DNA of 46,843 nt, from the NCBI GenBank assembly GCA_934597125.1, contig CAKTQM010000012.1, positions 1 through 46,843 on the forward strand, written 5' to 3'. A program made the position numbers and the translations under genes. This document shows positions 7,474 through 16,312 of this stretch, piece after piece. The number at the start of each line of letters is the position of its first letter. Positions within the stretch are counted from its first letter, which is position 1. The notes beneath the pieces are model-generated. The model was not told the DNA's origin. It worked only from the letters and a program-made list of their open reading frames with translations, and made no database searches. This DNA comes from an uncultured Oscillospiraceae bacterium. GTDB taxonomy: Bacteria > Bacillota > Clostridia > Oscillospirales > Oscillospiraceae.

Positions 7474-8682
7474 CTACCCGTTCCGCGGCGCGGGGATCTG
7501 CCGCGAGACGCTCAGGACAATGCCCATTTCCGCCAGCTGCAGGGCCAGCGCCGTGCCGCCGTAGCTGAAAAAGGGCAGGGAGATGCCGGTGGCGGGGACA
7601 AGGCCGGAAACCACGGCGATGTTGAGGAACACCTGCAGGCCCAGCTGGGTCATGATGCCCACCACCAGCAGCGTGCCGAACCGGTCACGTGCGTGGAGGG
7701 CGATCCAGAAGCCCCGCAGCAGCAGCATGGCGAAGATCAGCATAATGACGCAGGCACCCACCAGACCCAGCTCCTCGCACACCACGGCGAAGATAAAGTC
7801 GTTGTGCTCCTCCGGCAGGTACAGGAATTTCTGCACGCCCTTGCCGAAGCCCTTGCCCAGCAATCCGCCAGAGCCGATGGCAATGAGGCTCTGCACCATC
7901 TGATAGCCGTCGTCGCTGGTGTCCAGCCAGGGATCGTGCCACATGGTGATGCGGCTGGCGCCGTAGGAGATAATGCCGGCCTCCACCGCCTTGACAAACA
8001 GCACCGCCACGGCGGCCACGCCGCCCACGCCCGCGCCGATGAGCCAGCCCTGCATGCCGCCCACCGCCATCATAATGGCGCCGGTGCCCACGATCAGGAT
8101 GGTGCCCGACAGGTGGGGCTCCAGCAGCATCAGAATGGAGAGAACGCCCAGGATCACGGCGTAGGGGACGATGCCCTCCCGCCATTGCAGCATTTTCTCC
8201 CGTTTTTTGGAGATGCTGTCGGCAAAGTAGACGATGACCGCCAGCTTGGCGATCTCCGATGGCTGGAAGGTAAAGACCTGGTCGATACCCAGCCAGCGGC
8301 GGGCGTTGTTGTGGCTGATGCCGATGCCGGGGATCAGCACCAGCATCAGCAGAAAGACGGAGAAGATCAGCAGCAGCCGCGCCGCGCCGCGCCAGCGCTG
8401 ATAGTTGAACTTGGCGGCGAACACCAGACCCACCATACCGATGGCGGCAAAAATGGCCTGCCGTTTGAAGTAGTAGGCGGGATCGCCCTTTTCGTAATAA
8501 GCCGAGGGGAAGCTGGCGGAGAACAGCATCACAAGGCCGATCACTGTCAGCAAAAGGGTCAGCAGCAGAAAGGGAACGTCGATCCGTCCGCCCTTGGCGG
8601 CCAGAAGGTGCTTGCGCTCCACCGCCTTGCGGCGCATTTTTTCCGCGTGCTTCACAGGGGGCTGCGGAGAATGTTGGGGCAT
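7474..8682 (-). CDS. ftsW: SEDS-family septal peptidoglycan polymerase FtsW (402 aa)
   Basis: About ten membrane segments begin at residue 37 after a basic cytoplasmic tail. The SEDS signatures are clear: FQPSEIAKLAVI, GGGLLGKGFGKG-type loop, LPEEHNDFIFAVVCEELG with the catalytic Asp, and FFSYGGTALALQLAEMGI near the end. FtsW polymerises lipid II glycan strands at the septum with its partner transpeptidase, probably the PBP at 11616-13889. SpoVE, the sporulation paralogue, has the same signatures and also sits beside murG in Bacillus, so a sporulation role cannot be excluded. The ATG at 8682 follows AAAGGAGG. Hairpin repeats lie on both sides. Confidence 0.93.
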   Translation of the reverse strand: MPQHSPQPPVKHAEKMRRKAVERKHLLAAKGGRIDVPFLLLTLLLTVIGLVMLFSASFPSAYYEKGDPAYYFKRQAIFAAIGMVGLVFAAKFNYQRWRGAARLLLIFSVFLLMLVLIPGIGISHNNARRWLGIDQVFTFQPSEIAKLAVIVYFADSISKKREKMLQWREGIVPYAVILGVLSILMLLEPHLSGTILIVGTGAIMMAVGGMQGWLIGAGVGGVAAVAVLFVKAVEAGIISYGASRITMWHDPWLDTSDDGYQMVQSLIAIGSGGLLGKGFGKGVQKFLYLPEEHNDFIFAVVCEELGLVGACVIMLIFAMLLLRGFWIALHARDRFGTLLVVGIMTQLGLQVFLNIAVVSGLVPATGISLPFFSYGGTALALQLAEMGIVLSVSRQIPAPRNG

Positions 8683-8726
8683 GTGGCGTTCCTCCTTTCT
8701 GTGAGATGTTGGGGGGTGTGGTATCC

Positions 8727-8899
8727 AAAGCCTCCCCTGTGTAAGGGGAGGTGGCGTGAAGCGCCGGAGGGGTTGAAGCGAGATGGTTCGGTGGATAATT
8801 GCTGGAAGCTACGACGGCATAGCCGCCGAGATCGGCGTTAAAAACATGCCACCGGCATGTTTTCTTAACACGCCGACCCTTTACACAAGGGAGCCTTTG
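8727..8899 (+). repeat. MITE-like palindromic repeat, copy 2 (ftsW-mraY gap)
   Basis: Termini CAAAGCCTCCCCTGTGTAAG and ACACAAGGGAGCCTTTG match copies 1 and 3. This copy is longer: its right half carries an extra palindrome around GGCGTTAA...AACATGCC-ACC-GGCATGTT...TTAACACGCC (about 8840-8877). It occupies most of the 293-bp gap between mraY and ftsW, the place where murD usually lies. No open frame inside it looks real. Confidence 0.68.
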
Positions 8900-8975
8900 A
8901 TTTGTGCTTTTCTGTTGGTGCGGGGGTGTCGAGGATACCACCTGCAAAAGTCGTCAGATTTCATGCCAGTATCTT

Positions 8976-10001
8976 TTACATGGCCAGAAATCTTCCGTTC
9001 ACCGCCACCACGGCCAGCAGGCAGAACAGCAGGCTGACGGTGGAGAACACCGCGACGACCTTCTTTTCGCTCCAGCCGCACATCTCAAAGTGATGGTGCA
9101 GGGGGGCCATTTTGAAGATACGCTTGCCGTGGGTCAGCTTGAAATAACCTACCTGGATGATATCCGACAGGGTCTCGCAGATGTAGACGATGCCCACCAG
9201 GATCAGCACCAGCGGCATGTCGTAGGCAAAGGCCAGCGCCGCCACGGCGCCGCCCAGGAACAGCGAGCCCGTGTCGCCCATGAACACCTTGGCAGGGTAG
9301 TGGTTATACAGCAGAAAGCCCAGCAGTCCGCCGAACAGCGCCGCGCTGAACAGGCTCAGCTGCCCGTAATACACCGGCAGCGCCGCCGCGATGAGATACT
9401 GGGGCATATAGCCGCAGCCCTCCCAGGTGAAGAAGGCGGCCACCGGCAGCGTGACGCTGCTGGACAGCCCGTCGATACCGTCGGTGATGTTGACGGCGTT
9501 GACGGTGCCCACGATGACAAAGGCGGCAAACACCAGATACACGCCCCAGCTTAACACAATGTGCGTGTTGAAAAAGGGCACATACAGGTTGGGGCTCAGC
9601 ATGCCCTCATAGCGCATCAGGCACAGGAAGGCCACTGCCGCCGCCAGCTGCAGAATAAACTTCTGGGGGGCGGTCAGGCCGGTGTTGCGGTGGTTTTTCA
9701 CTTTCTGATAGTCGTCAATGTACCCGATGCCGCCGAATACCAGGGCAAACAGATACACATACAGGTGCTGGAAGCTGCCCTCCAGCATGCCCCGCCAGCC
9801 GCAGATGACGATGGCTACGCCGATGCCGATAATGAACATCAATCCGCCCATAGTGGGGGTGCCCTGCTTGGTCATGTGCCACTTGGGGCCGATCTCCTTG
9901 ATGCTCTGGCCCGCTTTCAGGCGAACCAGCGCGGGGATGAGAAATTTACCCACCACGGCGGTGACGATGAAGCTGACGATGGCAGCCAGAATAATTTCCA
10001 T
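8976..10001 (-). CDS. mraY: Phospho-MurNAc-pentapeptide transferase MraY (341 aa)
   Basis: MraY moves phospho-MurNAc-pentapeptide onto undecaprenyl phosphate, forming lipid I. Visible family motifs are GTPTMGGLMF, the Asp pair in GYIDDYQKV, NAVNITDGIDGL, FMGDTGSL and the HHHFE motif in MAPLHHHFEMCGW, with about ten membrane helices and the usual length. It is 48 bp downstream of murE; murF, which normally lies between them, is absent. The upstream AAAGAGAG supports ATG 10001. Confidence 0.98.
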   Translation of the reverse strand: MEIILAAIVSFIVTAVVGKFLIPALVRLKAGQSIKEIGPKWHMTKQGTPTMGGLMFIIGIGVAIVICGWRGMLEGSFQHLYVYLFALVFGGIGYIDDYQKVKNHRNTGLTAPQKFILQLAAAVAFLCLMRYEGMLSPNLYVPFFNTHIVLSWGVYLVFAAFVIVGTVNAVNITDGIDGLSSSVTLPVAAFFTWEGCGYMPQYLIAAALPVYYGQLSLFSAALFGGLLGFLLYNHYPAKVFMGDTGSLFLGGAVAALAFAYDMPLVLILVGIVYICETLSDIIQVGYFKLTHGKRIFKMAPLHHHFEMCGWSEKKVVAVFSTVSLLFCLLAVVAVNGRFLAM

Positions 10002-10049
10002 GTGAACGACTCTCTTTCTTTGGCCCCGTAGGGGGGCGTTTTCTGTGGT

Positions 10050-11495
10050 TTATCGCATCTCTCTCAGGTGCTGGGCCACGATCTCCCGCTCATCCATGTG
10101 GATGTGGCGGTGGTTGATCTCCTGATAATCCTCGTGGCCCTTGCCGGCCAGCACGATCACATCGCCGGGCTTGGCGTGATCCATGGCGTAGTGGATAGCC
10201 TTGACCCGATCCGGCTCCACGGTGTAGGCGGAGCAGCCCTGCATACCCTGCAGGATGTCATCAATGATAGCCAGCGGCTCCTCGGTGCGGGGATTGTCGG
10301 AGGTCACGATGCTGAAATCCGCCAGACGGGCGGCGATGGCGCCCATGATGGGCCGCTTGGTGCGGTCGCGGTCGCCGCCGCAGCCGAACACCACCACGGT
10401 GCGGCCTTTGGCAAAGCCCCGTACCGATGTCAGCACGTTTTCCAGCGCGTCGGGCTTGTGGGCATAGTCGTTGAGAATGGTAAAGTCCCGGCCGGGAGTG
10501 GGGATGATCTCCATGCGGCCCTTGACGCCGTGGTTTTTCGCCAGCGCGTCGGCACATTCGCCGATGGGCACGCCCAGATTCCAGCAGGCGGCGATGGCAT
10601 CCAGCGTATTATATACGGTAAACATGGCCGGTATGCCCACATGGACGTGCGCCCAGTCCGTGTCCGCCTGGGCGTCGTAGTCCACGCTGCCGGCGTGGAG
10701 CTGGATGCTCTTGGCGCACAGATCCGCTTCTCCCTTGGCGCTGTAGCTGAAGGTGCGGCAGGGACAGTGGGCCAGCATCCGTTCATGCCACGGATCGTCG
10801 GCGTTGTAAATGGCGATGTCGCAGCGGTCGAAGAGGAGGGCCTTGGCGTCGCAATAGGCCTCCATGGTGTGGTGGAAGTCCAGATGATCCTGGCTGAGAT
10901 TGGTGAAGATGCCCACGGCGAAGCGGATGCCGTAGACCCGATCCAGCGTCAGAGCGTGGGAGGAGACCTCCATCACCACATGAGTGCAGCCCGCGTCGGA
11001 CATCTGGCGGAACAGGCGGTGCAGCTCAAAGGATTCCGGCGTGGTGCGCTCGGTGTGCAGCACCTGATCGCCGATCATGTTCTGGATGGTGCCCACCAGC
11101 CCCACCTTGGCGCCGGCCTTCTGCTCTAAAATACTCTTGATGAGGTAGGTGCTGGTGGTTTTGCCGCTGGTGCCGGTGACGCCGATCATGGTCATCTCCC
11201 GTGCGGGATGGTCGAACCAGTTGCCCGCCATCAGAGCCAGCGCCTTGCGGGAGCTGGCTACCTGCACGTAGGGGATATCCCCCTCCGGCGCCTGCTCGCA
11301 GACTACGCATACCGCGCCTTTTTCCAGCGCCATGGGGATAAAACGGTGGCCGTCCACCGCCTCGCCGCTGATGGCGACGAATACGTCGCCCTGCGCCGTG
11401 GTGCGGGAGTCATAGCTCACGCCGGTGATCTCCTGCGCCATGTCGGCGCTGGCGGACAGAATGTCCAGCCCCTTCAATACTTCGTTCAGCTTCAT
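10050..11495 (-). CDS. murE: UDP-MurNAc-tripeptide synthetase MurE, meso-diaminopimelate type (481 aa)
   Basis: MurE adds the third residue of the stem peptide. The ATP loop GVTGTSGKTTSTYL, the central EVSSHAL segment and the substrate-selecting DNPR motif (residues 400-403) are present; DNPR is the signature of ligases that use meso-diaminopimelate rather than lysine, so the wall is probably mDAP-linked. I start at 11495 (MKLNEVL) because AAAGGAG is eight nt upstream; the longer frame to 11561 has no such site. It follows the PBP gene, as in Bacillus (spoVD-murE). Confidence 0.96.
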   Translation of the reverse strand: MKLNEVLKGLDILSASADMAQEITGVSYDSRTTAQGDVFVAISGEAVDGHRFIPMALEKGAVCVVCEQAPEGDIPYVQVASSRKALALMAGNWFDHPAREMTMIGVTGTSGKTTSTYLIKSILEQKAGAKVGLVGTIQNMIGDQVLHTERTTPESFELHRLFRQMSDAGCTHVVMEVSSHALTLDRVYGIRFAVGIFTNLSQDHLDFHHTMEAYCDAKALLFDRCDIAIYNADDPWHERMLAHCPCRTFSYSAKGEADLCAKSIQLHAGSVDYDAQADTDWAHVHVGIPAMFTVYNTLDAIAACWNLGVPIGECADALAKNHGVKGRMEIIPTPGRDFTILNDYAHKPDALENVLTSVRGFAKGRTVVVFGCGGDRDRTKRPIMGAIAARLADFSIVTSDNPRTEEPLAIIDDILQGMQGCSAYTVEPDRVKAIHYAMDHAKPGDVIVLAGKGHEDYQEINHRHIHMDEREIVAQHLREMR

Positions 11496-11615
11496 CGGAT
11501 CGTCTCCTTTGCCTTTTCTTTCAGGCGGCTCTGCCGCTCCATGGCCTATCATAGCAGGCATGAAGGGCGGGCGAAATAGGATAACATGCCTTGTTGCATG
11601 GCAAAAACTGCGGTT

Positions 11616-13889
11616 TTAGTCCCGAACGGTGGTGTCGCCCAGCCGCACGGTGACTACCGTTCCGGCGGGTACCTCGGAACCGGCCTCCAGCTCCTGGCTG
11701 AACACCAGCACCGTGCTGGATTCCAAGCCGGTGGTGCCGGTGAAGCGGATCAGCAGGCCCGCGTTGGCAACGGCGGTGTTGGCCTCGGCGGCGGTGCGTC
11801 CCACCAGAGAGGGCACCTTACACATCTTATCCGGTTTTTCCGCTCCGGCATACAGTACCACGGTGGATTTTCCCGGAATGATGGCGCCGCCCACGGGGGT
11901 CTGGTCGGTGATGGTCTCGCCGTCGCCCTCCACCTTGCAGGCAAAGCCCCGCTCCTTCATGCGCTCCTTGGCCTCCTCCACCGTCATGCCGATGACGTTG
12001 GGCACGGTGGTGTCCACGCCCATCAGCTCCTCGGCGCTGTAGCTGGGCTCGATACCCAGATAGGGCAGGATCTCCGACATGATGGCGCTGGAATAGGGGG
12101 CCACCATGTTGCCGCCGGACACATAGGTGCCGGTGGAGCGGCTGGGGGTGTCCATGGTAATCAGCATCATGATCTGGGGATCGTCCGCCGGCGCAAAGCA
12201 CAGGAAGGACACCACCACGTCGCCGGTCTGGCCCTTATCGGCCGTGCCGGTCTTGCCGCCGATGCGGTAGCCCGCCACCTGGCCGTTTTTGCCGGTGCCG
12301 CTGGCTACCACGTATTCCAGACACTCCCGCACGGTGGCGGAAGTCTCCTCGCTGATGACCTGCCGCACCGGCGTGTCGTCATGCTGCCAGATCACGTTGC
12401 CGTCGCTGTCGGTGATCTGCTGGGCAAAGTGGGGGGTATACAGATACCCGCCGTTGACGCAGGCCGCCTGGGCGGCGATCAGCGCCAGGGGGGTGACGGT
12501 GAAGTTCTGGCCGAAGGCATAGCAGGCCAGATCCAGCTGGGTGAAGTTGGCGTCGGCGGCGAACACGCCGGAGGCCTCGCCCCCCAGATCCACGCCGGTG
12601 GGGGACATGATGCCGAAGGAGCGCATGTATTGATAGAATTTCTCCGTGCCCAGTTTCAGGCCGTAGGAGATGAACGCGGGGTTGCAGGAGTTTCCCACGG
12701 ACTGCTCCAGATTCTGCAGGCCGTGGCCGACTTTGCTGGAGCAGTGGATGGTTTGACCGGAGATCGTCACCGCGCCGCTGCAATTCACGGTGGTGTTCAT
12801 GTCGATCAGCCCCTCATCCAGCGCTGCCGACAGCGTCAGGATCTTGAAGGTGGAGCCGGGTTCATAGGTGTCGTTCAGCGCCTTGTTGCGCCATTGCAGC
12901 TGCTGGGCGTCCGCCAGCTCGATCTCCTCCCGCTCTATCCGCTCCAGCAGGGTCTTGTCGGTCACGGTGGTAAAATCGTTCAGGTCGTAGTTGGGGAAGG
13001 AGGCCATAGCCAGAATACCGCCGTTGCGCACGTCCATCACGATGCCGGTGGCGCCGTTGGCGGGGGAGAAGGCGTCGCACATGTCCTTCATGCCCTTTTC
13101 CAGATAGTACTGCACCGTGGCCTCCAGCGTCACCTGCAGCTCATCGCCGTTTTCGGGGTCGAAGTACTGGGAATACTCGTATAAAAGGTCGTTCTGCCGG
13201 TTGGCCTTGGCGGTGACTACCAGGCCGGACTTGCCCTGTAGCTCCTTGTCGTATTCCGCCTCCAGTCCGAACAGGCCCGTGTAGTCCACGCCCACAAATC
13301 CGATCACCTGGGCGGCCAGGTCGCCGTAGGGATAGTATCGCTTGGCGTCGGTAGTCAGAAAGACACCCTTGACCTTATTGTCGTTGATGTACTGCCGTAC
13401 CTGACTGGCTACGTCCTCCTCCACGCGGAATTTCAGCACCTCGTACATGGAGTCGCTGCGGGCCATTTTCTTCAGGATGCCCTCCTCGCTGATGTCCAGG
13501 ATCTTGGCCAGCGCGCCGGCCAGCACCTCCTTTGTCCAGGCGACGGGGTTCTTTTCGTCGTTCAGTGCGTCGTTGATCTCCTTGGGGGACAGAAAGACAG
13601 TCTCCGCCGTGGAGGAGATAGCCAGAATGTTGCCCGATGCGTCATAGATACTGCCGCGGTTGGCGGTAACCACGCTGCTGCGGGTCTGCTGGCTGACAGC
13701 CTTGGCCTGCAGCTCCTCATGCCGGGTGATCTGCAGGGAGTACAGCTTGAAAAACAGCACGACGAACATGCCGATGCCCATAATCAGCATCAGCACGAAG
13801 GTGCGGCTCTGGATCACGCGGTTGGCACGGCGGATGGACTCATCCTTCCGCTGGTGCTCGGGGCGGTTCTGGGGAAAATTCTGCGGCAT
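11616..13889 (-). CDS. Class B penicillin-binding protein with two PASTA domains, SpoVD/PBP2B-like (757 aa)
   Basis: This is a septal-type DD-transpeptidase. One N-terminal membrane helix (about 30-50) precedes a dimerisation domain and the transpeptidase domain with STFK (Ser346 the acylated serine), SCN (401-403) and KTGT (from Lys546). Two PASTA repeats close the protein (from VPNVIGMTVEEA and VPSLVGRTAAEA). I start at 13889 (MPQNFPQ) on the strength of AAAGGAG. Position between ftsL and murE is that of spoVD (sporulation cortex) and pbpB/ftsI (vegetative septum) in Bacillus. With only one such gene here, a vegetative role with FtsW is more likely, but both remain possible. Confidence 0.92.
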   Translation of the reverse strand: MPQNFPQNRPEHQRKDESIRRANRVIQSRTFVLMLIMGIGMFVVLFFKLYSLQITRHEELQAKAVSQQTRSSVVTANRGSIYDASGNILAISSTAETVFLSPKEINDALNDEKNPVAWTKEVLAGALAKILDISEEGILKKMARSDSMYEVLKFRVEEDVASQVRQYINDNKVKGVFLTTDAKRYYPYGDLAAQVIGFVGVDYTGLFGLEAEYDKELQGKSGLVVTAKANRQNDLLYEYSQYFDPENGDELQVTLEATVQYYLEKGMKDMCDAFSPANGATGIVMDVRNGGILAMASFPNYDLNDFTTVTDKTLLERIEREEIELADAQQLQWRNKALNDTYEPGSTFKILTLSAALDEGLIDMNTTVNCSGAVTISGQTIHCSSKVGHGLQNLEQSVGNSCNPAFISYGLKLGTEKFYQYMRSFGIMSPTGVDLGGEASGVFAADANFTQLDLACYAFGQNFTVTPLALIAAQAACVNGGYLYTPHFAQQITDSDGNVIWQHDDTPVRQVISEETSATVRECLEYVVASGTGKNGQVAGYRIGGKTGTADKGQTGDVVVSFLCFAPADDPQIMMLITMDTPSRSTGTYVSGGNMVAPYSSAIMSEILPYLGIEPSYSAEELMGVDTTVPNVIGMTVEEAKERMKERGFACKVEGDGETITDQTPVGGAIIPGKSTVVLYAGAEKPDKMCKVPSLVGRTAAEANTAVANAGLLIRFTGTTGLESSTVLVFSQELEAGSEVPAGTVVTVRLGDTTVRD

Positions 13890-13995
13890 GATACGACTCC
13901 TTTTGCGACAGGAAAACAGGGATATGGAAAGGCCAAAGCAAGGAGCAAGAAATCGGCTTCTCACTCCTTGCTGTTTGCGTCATTATACGGCTTCC

Positions 13996-14535
13996 TCAGC
14001 GGAAATATTCCCACAGGGACAGGGCTTTGTCCCTGAGGGCGTTCACGGTTTTTTCCACGATGCCGGGCGCGTCGCCGTATACCACGGCGGTGTCCGCCCC
14101 ACTCAGGTCGATGTACTGGATCTGTCCGGCGCTGGGCTTGGACATGCCCGCCTCCTCGGCGGCGGCCTTGATGGTAGCCAGGTCGAAGGTTTTTTCGTAT
14201 TCCGTCAGCAGGGATACGTGCTCCTCCTCCAGCGCGGCCATGTCCTTTTTGATGGTGGACACGTTGCTGGACACGGCGGTCAGCTGCACATAGCCCAGCA
14301 GCAGCACCATCACCAGCGCACCCACCAGCGCGATGCCGCCCACCAACAGGGCCGAGGGCCGTGCCTTGGCCTGTGCCTTGGGCCGGCGCTGGGGCTGCGC
14401 CTGAGGCGGCTGCTCCGTCCGGCGCTCCGGCATGGCGCCTGCTTCCTCCAGCTGCCGTTCGCGTACCAGCGTATCCAAATCATACGCCAGGCTGCCGTAT
14501 ACGATTTTCATATTGCGGCGACGCTCGTCAGTCAT
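13996..14535 (-). CDS. ftsL: FtsL-like divisome protein (179 aa)
   Basis: The topology is FtsL-like: a cytoplasmic tail of about 60 residues rich in Arg, Gln and Pro, one membrane helix (about 62-84, LLVGGIALVGALVMVLLLGYV), then a heptad-rich segment (VSSNVSTIKKDMAALEEEHVSLLTEYEKTF) and a short C-terminal region. It is longer than the usual 100-120 aa. Sequence similarity in this family is low; the call depends on topology and on lying between rsmH and the PBP gene, the fixed place of ftsL. FtsL forms a complex with FtsB/DivIC and FtsQ that activates septal synthesis. Confidence 0.82.
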   Translation of the reverse strand: MTDERRRNMKIVYGSLAYDLDTLVRERQLEEAGAMPERRTEQPPQAQPQRRPKAQAKARPSALLVGGIALVGALVMVLLLGYVQLTAVSSNVSTIKKDMAALEEEHVSLLTEYEKTFDLATIKAAAEEAGMSKPSAGQIQYIDLSGADTAVVYGDAPGIVEKTVNALRDKALSLWEYFR

Positions 14536-14568
14536 GGGGAAGGACTTCCTTTCTTTGGTAAATGGGTC

Positions 14569-15534
14569 TTACAGCTTTTCCGCCACACGCAGCTTGGCAC
14601 TGCGGGCGCGGGGATTTTCGGTCAATTCGGCCTCGTCCGGCACGATGGGCTTGCGCTGCACCAGCTTCATCCGCGGCTTTTTTCCGCATACGCACACGGG
14701 GAAGCTGGGGGGGCAGGTGCAGCCGGTGGACAGCTCCTGCATGGTCTTTTTGATGATGCGATCCTCCAGCGAGTGGAAGGAGATCACCGCCAGCCGCCCT
14801 CCGGTGTTCAGGTGGTCGCACGCGGCGTTCAGCATGGGGGGCAGGGCGTCCAGCTCGCCGTTGACGGCGATACGGATGGCCTGAAAGCTCCGTTTGGCGG
14901 GATGCTGCTTCTCCCGCAGCGCCTGGGGCGGCATAGCGGACTTGATGATGTCTACCAGCTGCAGGGTAGTCTCAATGGGCGCGGTCTCCCGCGTCCGGCA
15001 GATGGCCTTTGCGATGGCGGGGGCGTAGCGCTCCTCACCGAAATCATACAGGATGCGCCGCAGTTCCTCATAGGGCCACTGGTTCACCACCTGATGGGCG
15101 TCCAGCGCCGCCGTGCGATCCATCCGCATGTCAAGCGGCGCATCGTGCATATAGCTGAACCCCCGCGCCGCGTCGTCCAACTGCGGGGAGGACACGCCCA
15201 GGTCGAACAGCATGCCATCCGCGCCGGAGATGTGCAGTTCCTCCAATATCTCGCCGATACGGTCAAAATTGCTGTGTACCAGCGTCACATGATCTAAATA
15301 GTCCCGCAGCCGCTCCTGAGCGGCGGCGATAGCCGTCTCGTCCCGGTCGATGCCGATGAGACGGCCGGTAGTCAGCCGTTTGGCGATCTCCAGCGAGTGG
15401 CCCGCCCGGCCCAGCGTGCCATCCACATACACCCCGTCGGGGCGGATGCACAGGGCGTCCAGACATTCCGCCAGCAGTACCGGCCGGTGGCCGTAGGCCA
15501 GATCCTCCGCGGCGTTGTGATGAAGCTCTGTCAC
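14569..15534 (-). CDS. rsmH: 16S rRNA (cytosine1402-N4)-methyltransferase RsmH (321 aa)
   Basis: RsmH methylates C1402 in the decoding centre. GHRPVLLAECLDAL near the start, the SAM-binding YVDGTLGRAGHS, MLFDLGVSSPQLDDAARGFSY and late motif RLAVISFHSLEDRIIKK are all present. Translation starts at a GTG (15534) that overlaps the mraZ TGA as GTGA, with GGAG eight nt upstream, so it is translationally coupled to mraZ. This mraZ-rsmH-ftsL order is the conserved head of the dcw cluster. Confidence 0.97.
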   Translation of the reverse strand: MTELHHNAAEDLAYGHRPVLLAECLDALCIRPDGVYVDGTLGRAGHSLEIAKRLTTGRLIGIDRDETAIAAAQERLRDYLDHVTLVHSNFDRIGEILEELHISGADGMLFDLGVSSPQLDDAARGFSYMHDAPLDMRMDRTAALDAHQVVNQWPYEELRRILYDFGEERYAPAIAKAICRTRETAPIETTLQLVDIIKSAMPPQALREKQHPAKRSFQAIRIAVNGELDALPPMLNAACDHLNTGGRLAVISFHSLEDRIIKKTMQELSTGCTCPPSFPVCVCGKKPRMKLVQRKPIVPDEAELTENPRARSAKLRVAEKL

Positions 15535-15947
15535 AGTCCCAGCTCCTCCATGGCGGCCTCCAGCGAACCATCGCTGAGGGCGGCCTCCTCAATCTCGGCC
15601 CAGCGCTGGGCGTTCCAGATCTCCACGCGGTCAAACATGCCGATGATGACCACATCCTTTTCCAGCTGGGCCAGCTGCCGCAGCTTCTGGGGCAGCAGGA
15701 TGCGCCCCTGGGCGTCCGGCTCGCAGTCGGCCGCCAGGGCAAACATGGCGCGAAGCGCCTTCACCTTGCTGAAGCTCATGGTTTTCAGCCGGTCTAAAAT
15801 GGCGTTCCAGCTGTCGTCGGAGTACACGGACAGGCACCCATCCTGTCCCACCATCACGTGGAAGGTGCCGCCCAGCTCTTCGCGCAGCTTGGCGGGGATG
15901 AACAGACGGCCTTTGGCGTCGATGCTGTGGGTGTATTGACCTGTCAT
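15531..15947 (-). CDS. mraZ: Transcriptional regulator MraZ (138 aa)
   Basis: MraZ is a ring-forming, AbrB-fold DNA-binding protein that represses its own dcw promoter. Two SpoVT/AbrB-like repeats are visible: TGQYTHSIDAKGRLFIPAKLR at the start and a second unit around CEPDAQGRILLPQKLRQLA. I start at 15947 (MTGQYTHS): the AGGAGG lies eight nt upstream, whereas the ATG at 15953 is too close. Its likely operator is directly upstream (15991-16028). Confidence 0.96.
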   Translation of the reverse strand: MTGQYTHSIDAKGRLFIPAKLREELGGTFHVMVGQDGCLSVYSDDSWNAILDRLKTMSFSKVKALRAMFALAADCEPDAQGRILLPQKLRQLAQLEKDVVIIGMFDRVEIWNAQRWAEIEEAALSDGSLEAAMEELGL

Positions 15948-15990
15948 GCTCATCACCTCCTGCGGATGGAAGGGGAAAGTGTGGGATTAT

Positions 15991-16028
15991 CCCCCACAAA
16001 AGGGGGCACTTCCCCCACAATTCACCAC
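15991..16028 (-). promoter_or_regulatory. Candidate MraZ operator (phased GTGG boxes)
   Basis: On the minus strand GTGG boxes begin at 16028, 16018 and 15997, spaced 10 and 21 bp, about one and two helical turns; the last two are GTGGGGGA. They lie in the leader just after the predicted dcw start site. MraZ proteins bind direct GTGG/TGGG repeats of about 10-bp period, so autoregulation is likely. Confidence 0.65.
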
Positions 16029-16038
16029 TGCGGTTTCA

Positions 16039-16067
16039 AGTATACATAAAACCGCTGTCGATTGCAA
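16039..16067 (-). promoter_or_regulatory. Promoter of the mraZ/dcw operon
   Basis: On the minus strand TTGCAA (16062-16067) and TATACT (16039-16044) are 17 bp apart, and the GTGG boxes follow immediately. Bases 16068-16173 further upstream show nothing I recognise. Confidence 0.75.
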
Positions 16068-16173
16068 GGAGAAATTTTCCGATGAACACAGGGGTTTTCC
16101 GGTAATTTTTCCATCATTTTCCTATTTGCATATCATGAATAAAACCAATGTTTCACTCCAAAAACAGCAAAAA

Positions 16174-16205
16174 AGATCGGGACACAAGATGTTGTGTCCC
16201 GATCT
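16174..16205 (-). terminator. Terminator of the HAD-to-coiled-coil operon
   Basis: A perfect 14-bp stem (16174-16187 with 16192-16205, loop GATG) beginning AGATCGGGACACAA is followed on the minus strand by TTTTTT. It lies about 110 bp beyond the last gene of the operon; the bases between (16206-16312) show no other feature. Confidence 0.93.
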
Positions 16206-16312
16206 GAGAACGCTACAAAATAGCATGTTTCTGTGCAAAACGTAGAAATTTTACGGAAAAAGTTGGGCGTTTTCCACAGCGTGTGCAAAAGTACCACGGC
16301 GGACGATGCCGG

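Noticed and set aside
7325..8899. CRISPR array in the repeated segments around ftsW
   Set aside because: Copies are far apart, palindromic and without regular spacers; they fit MITE-like elements.
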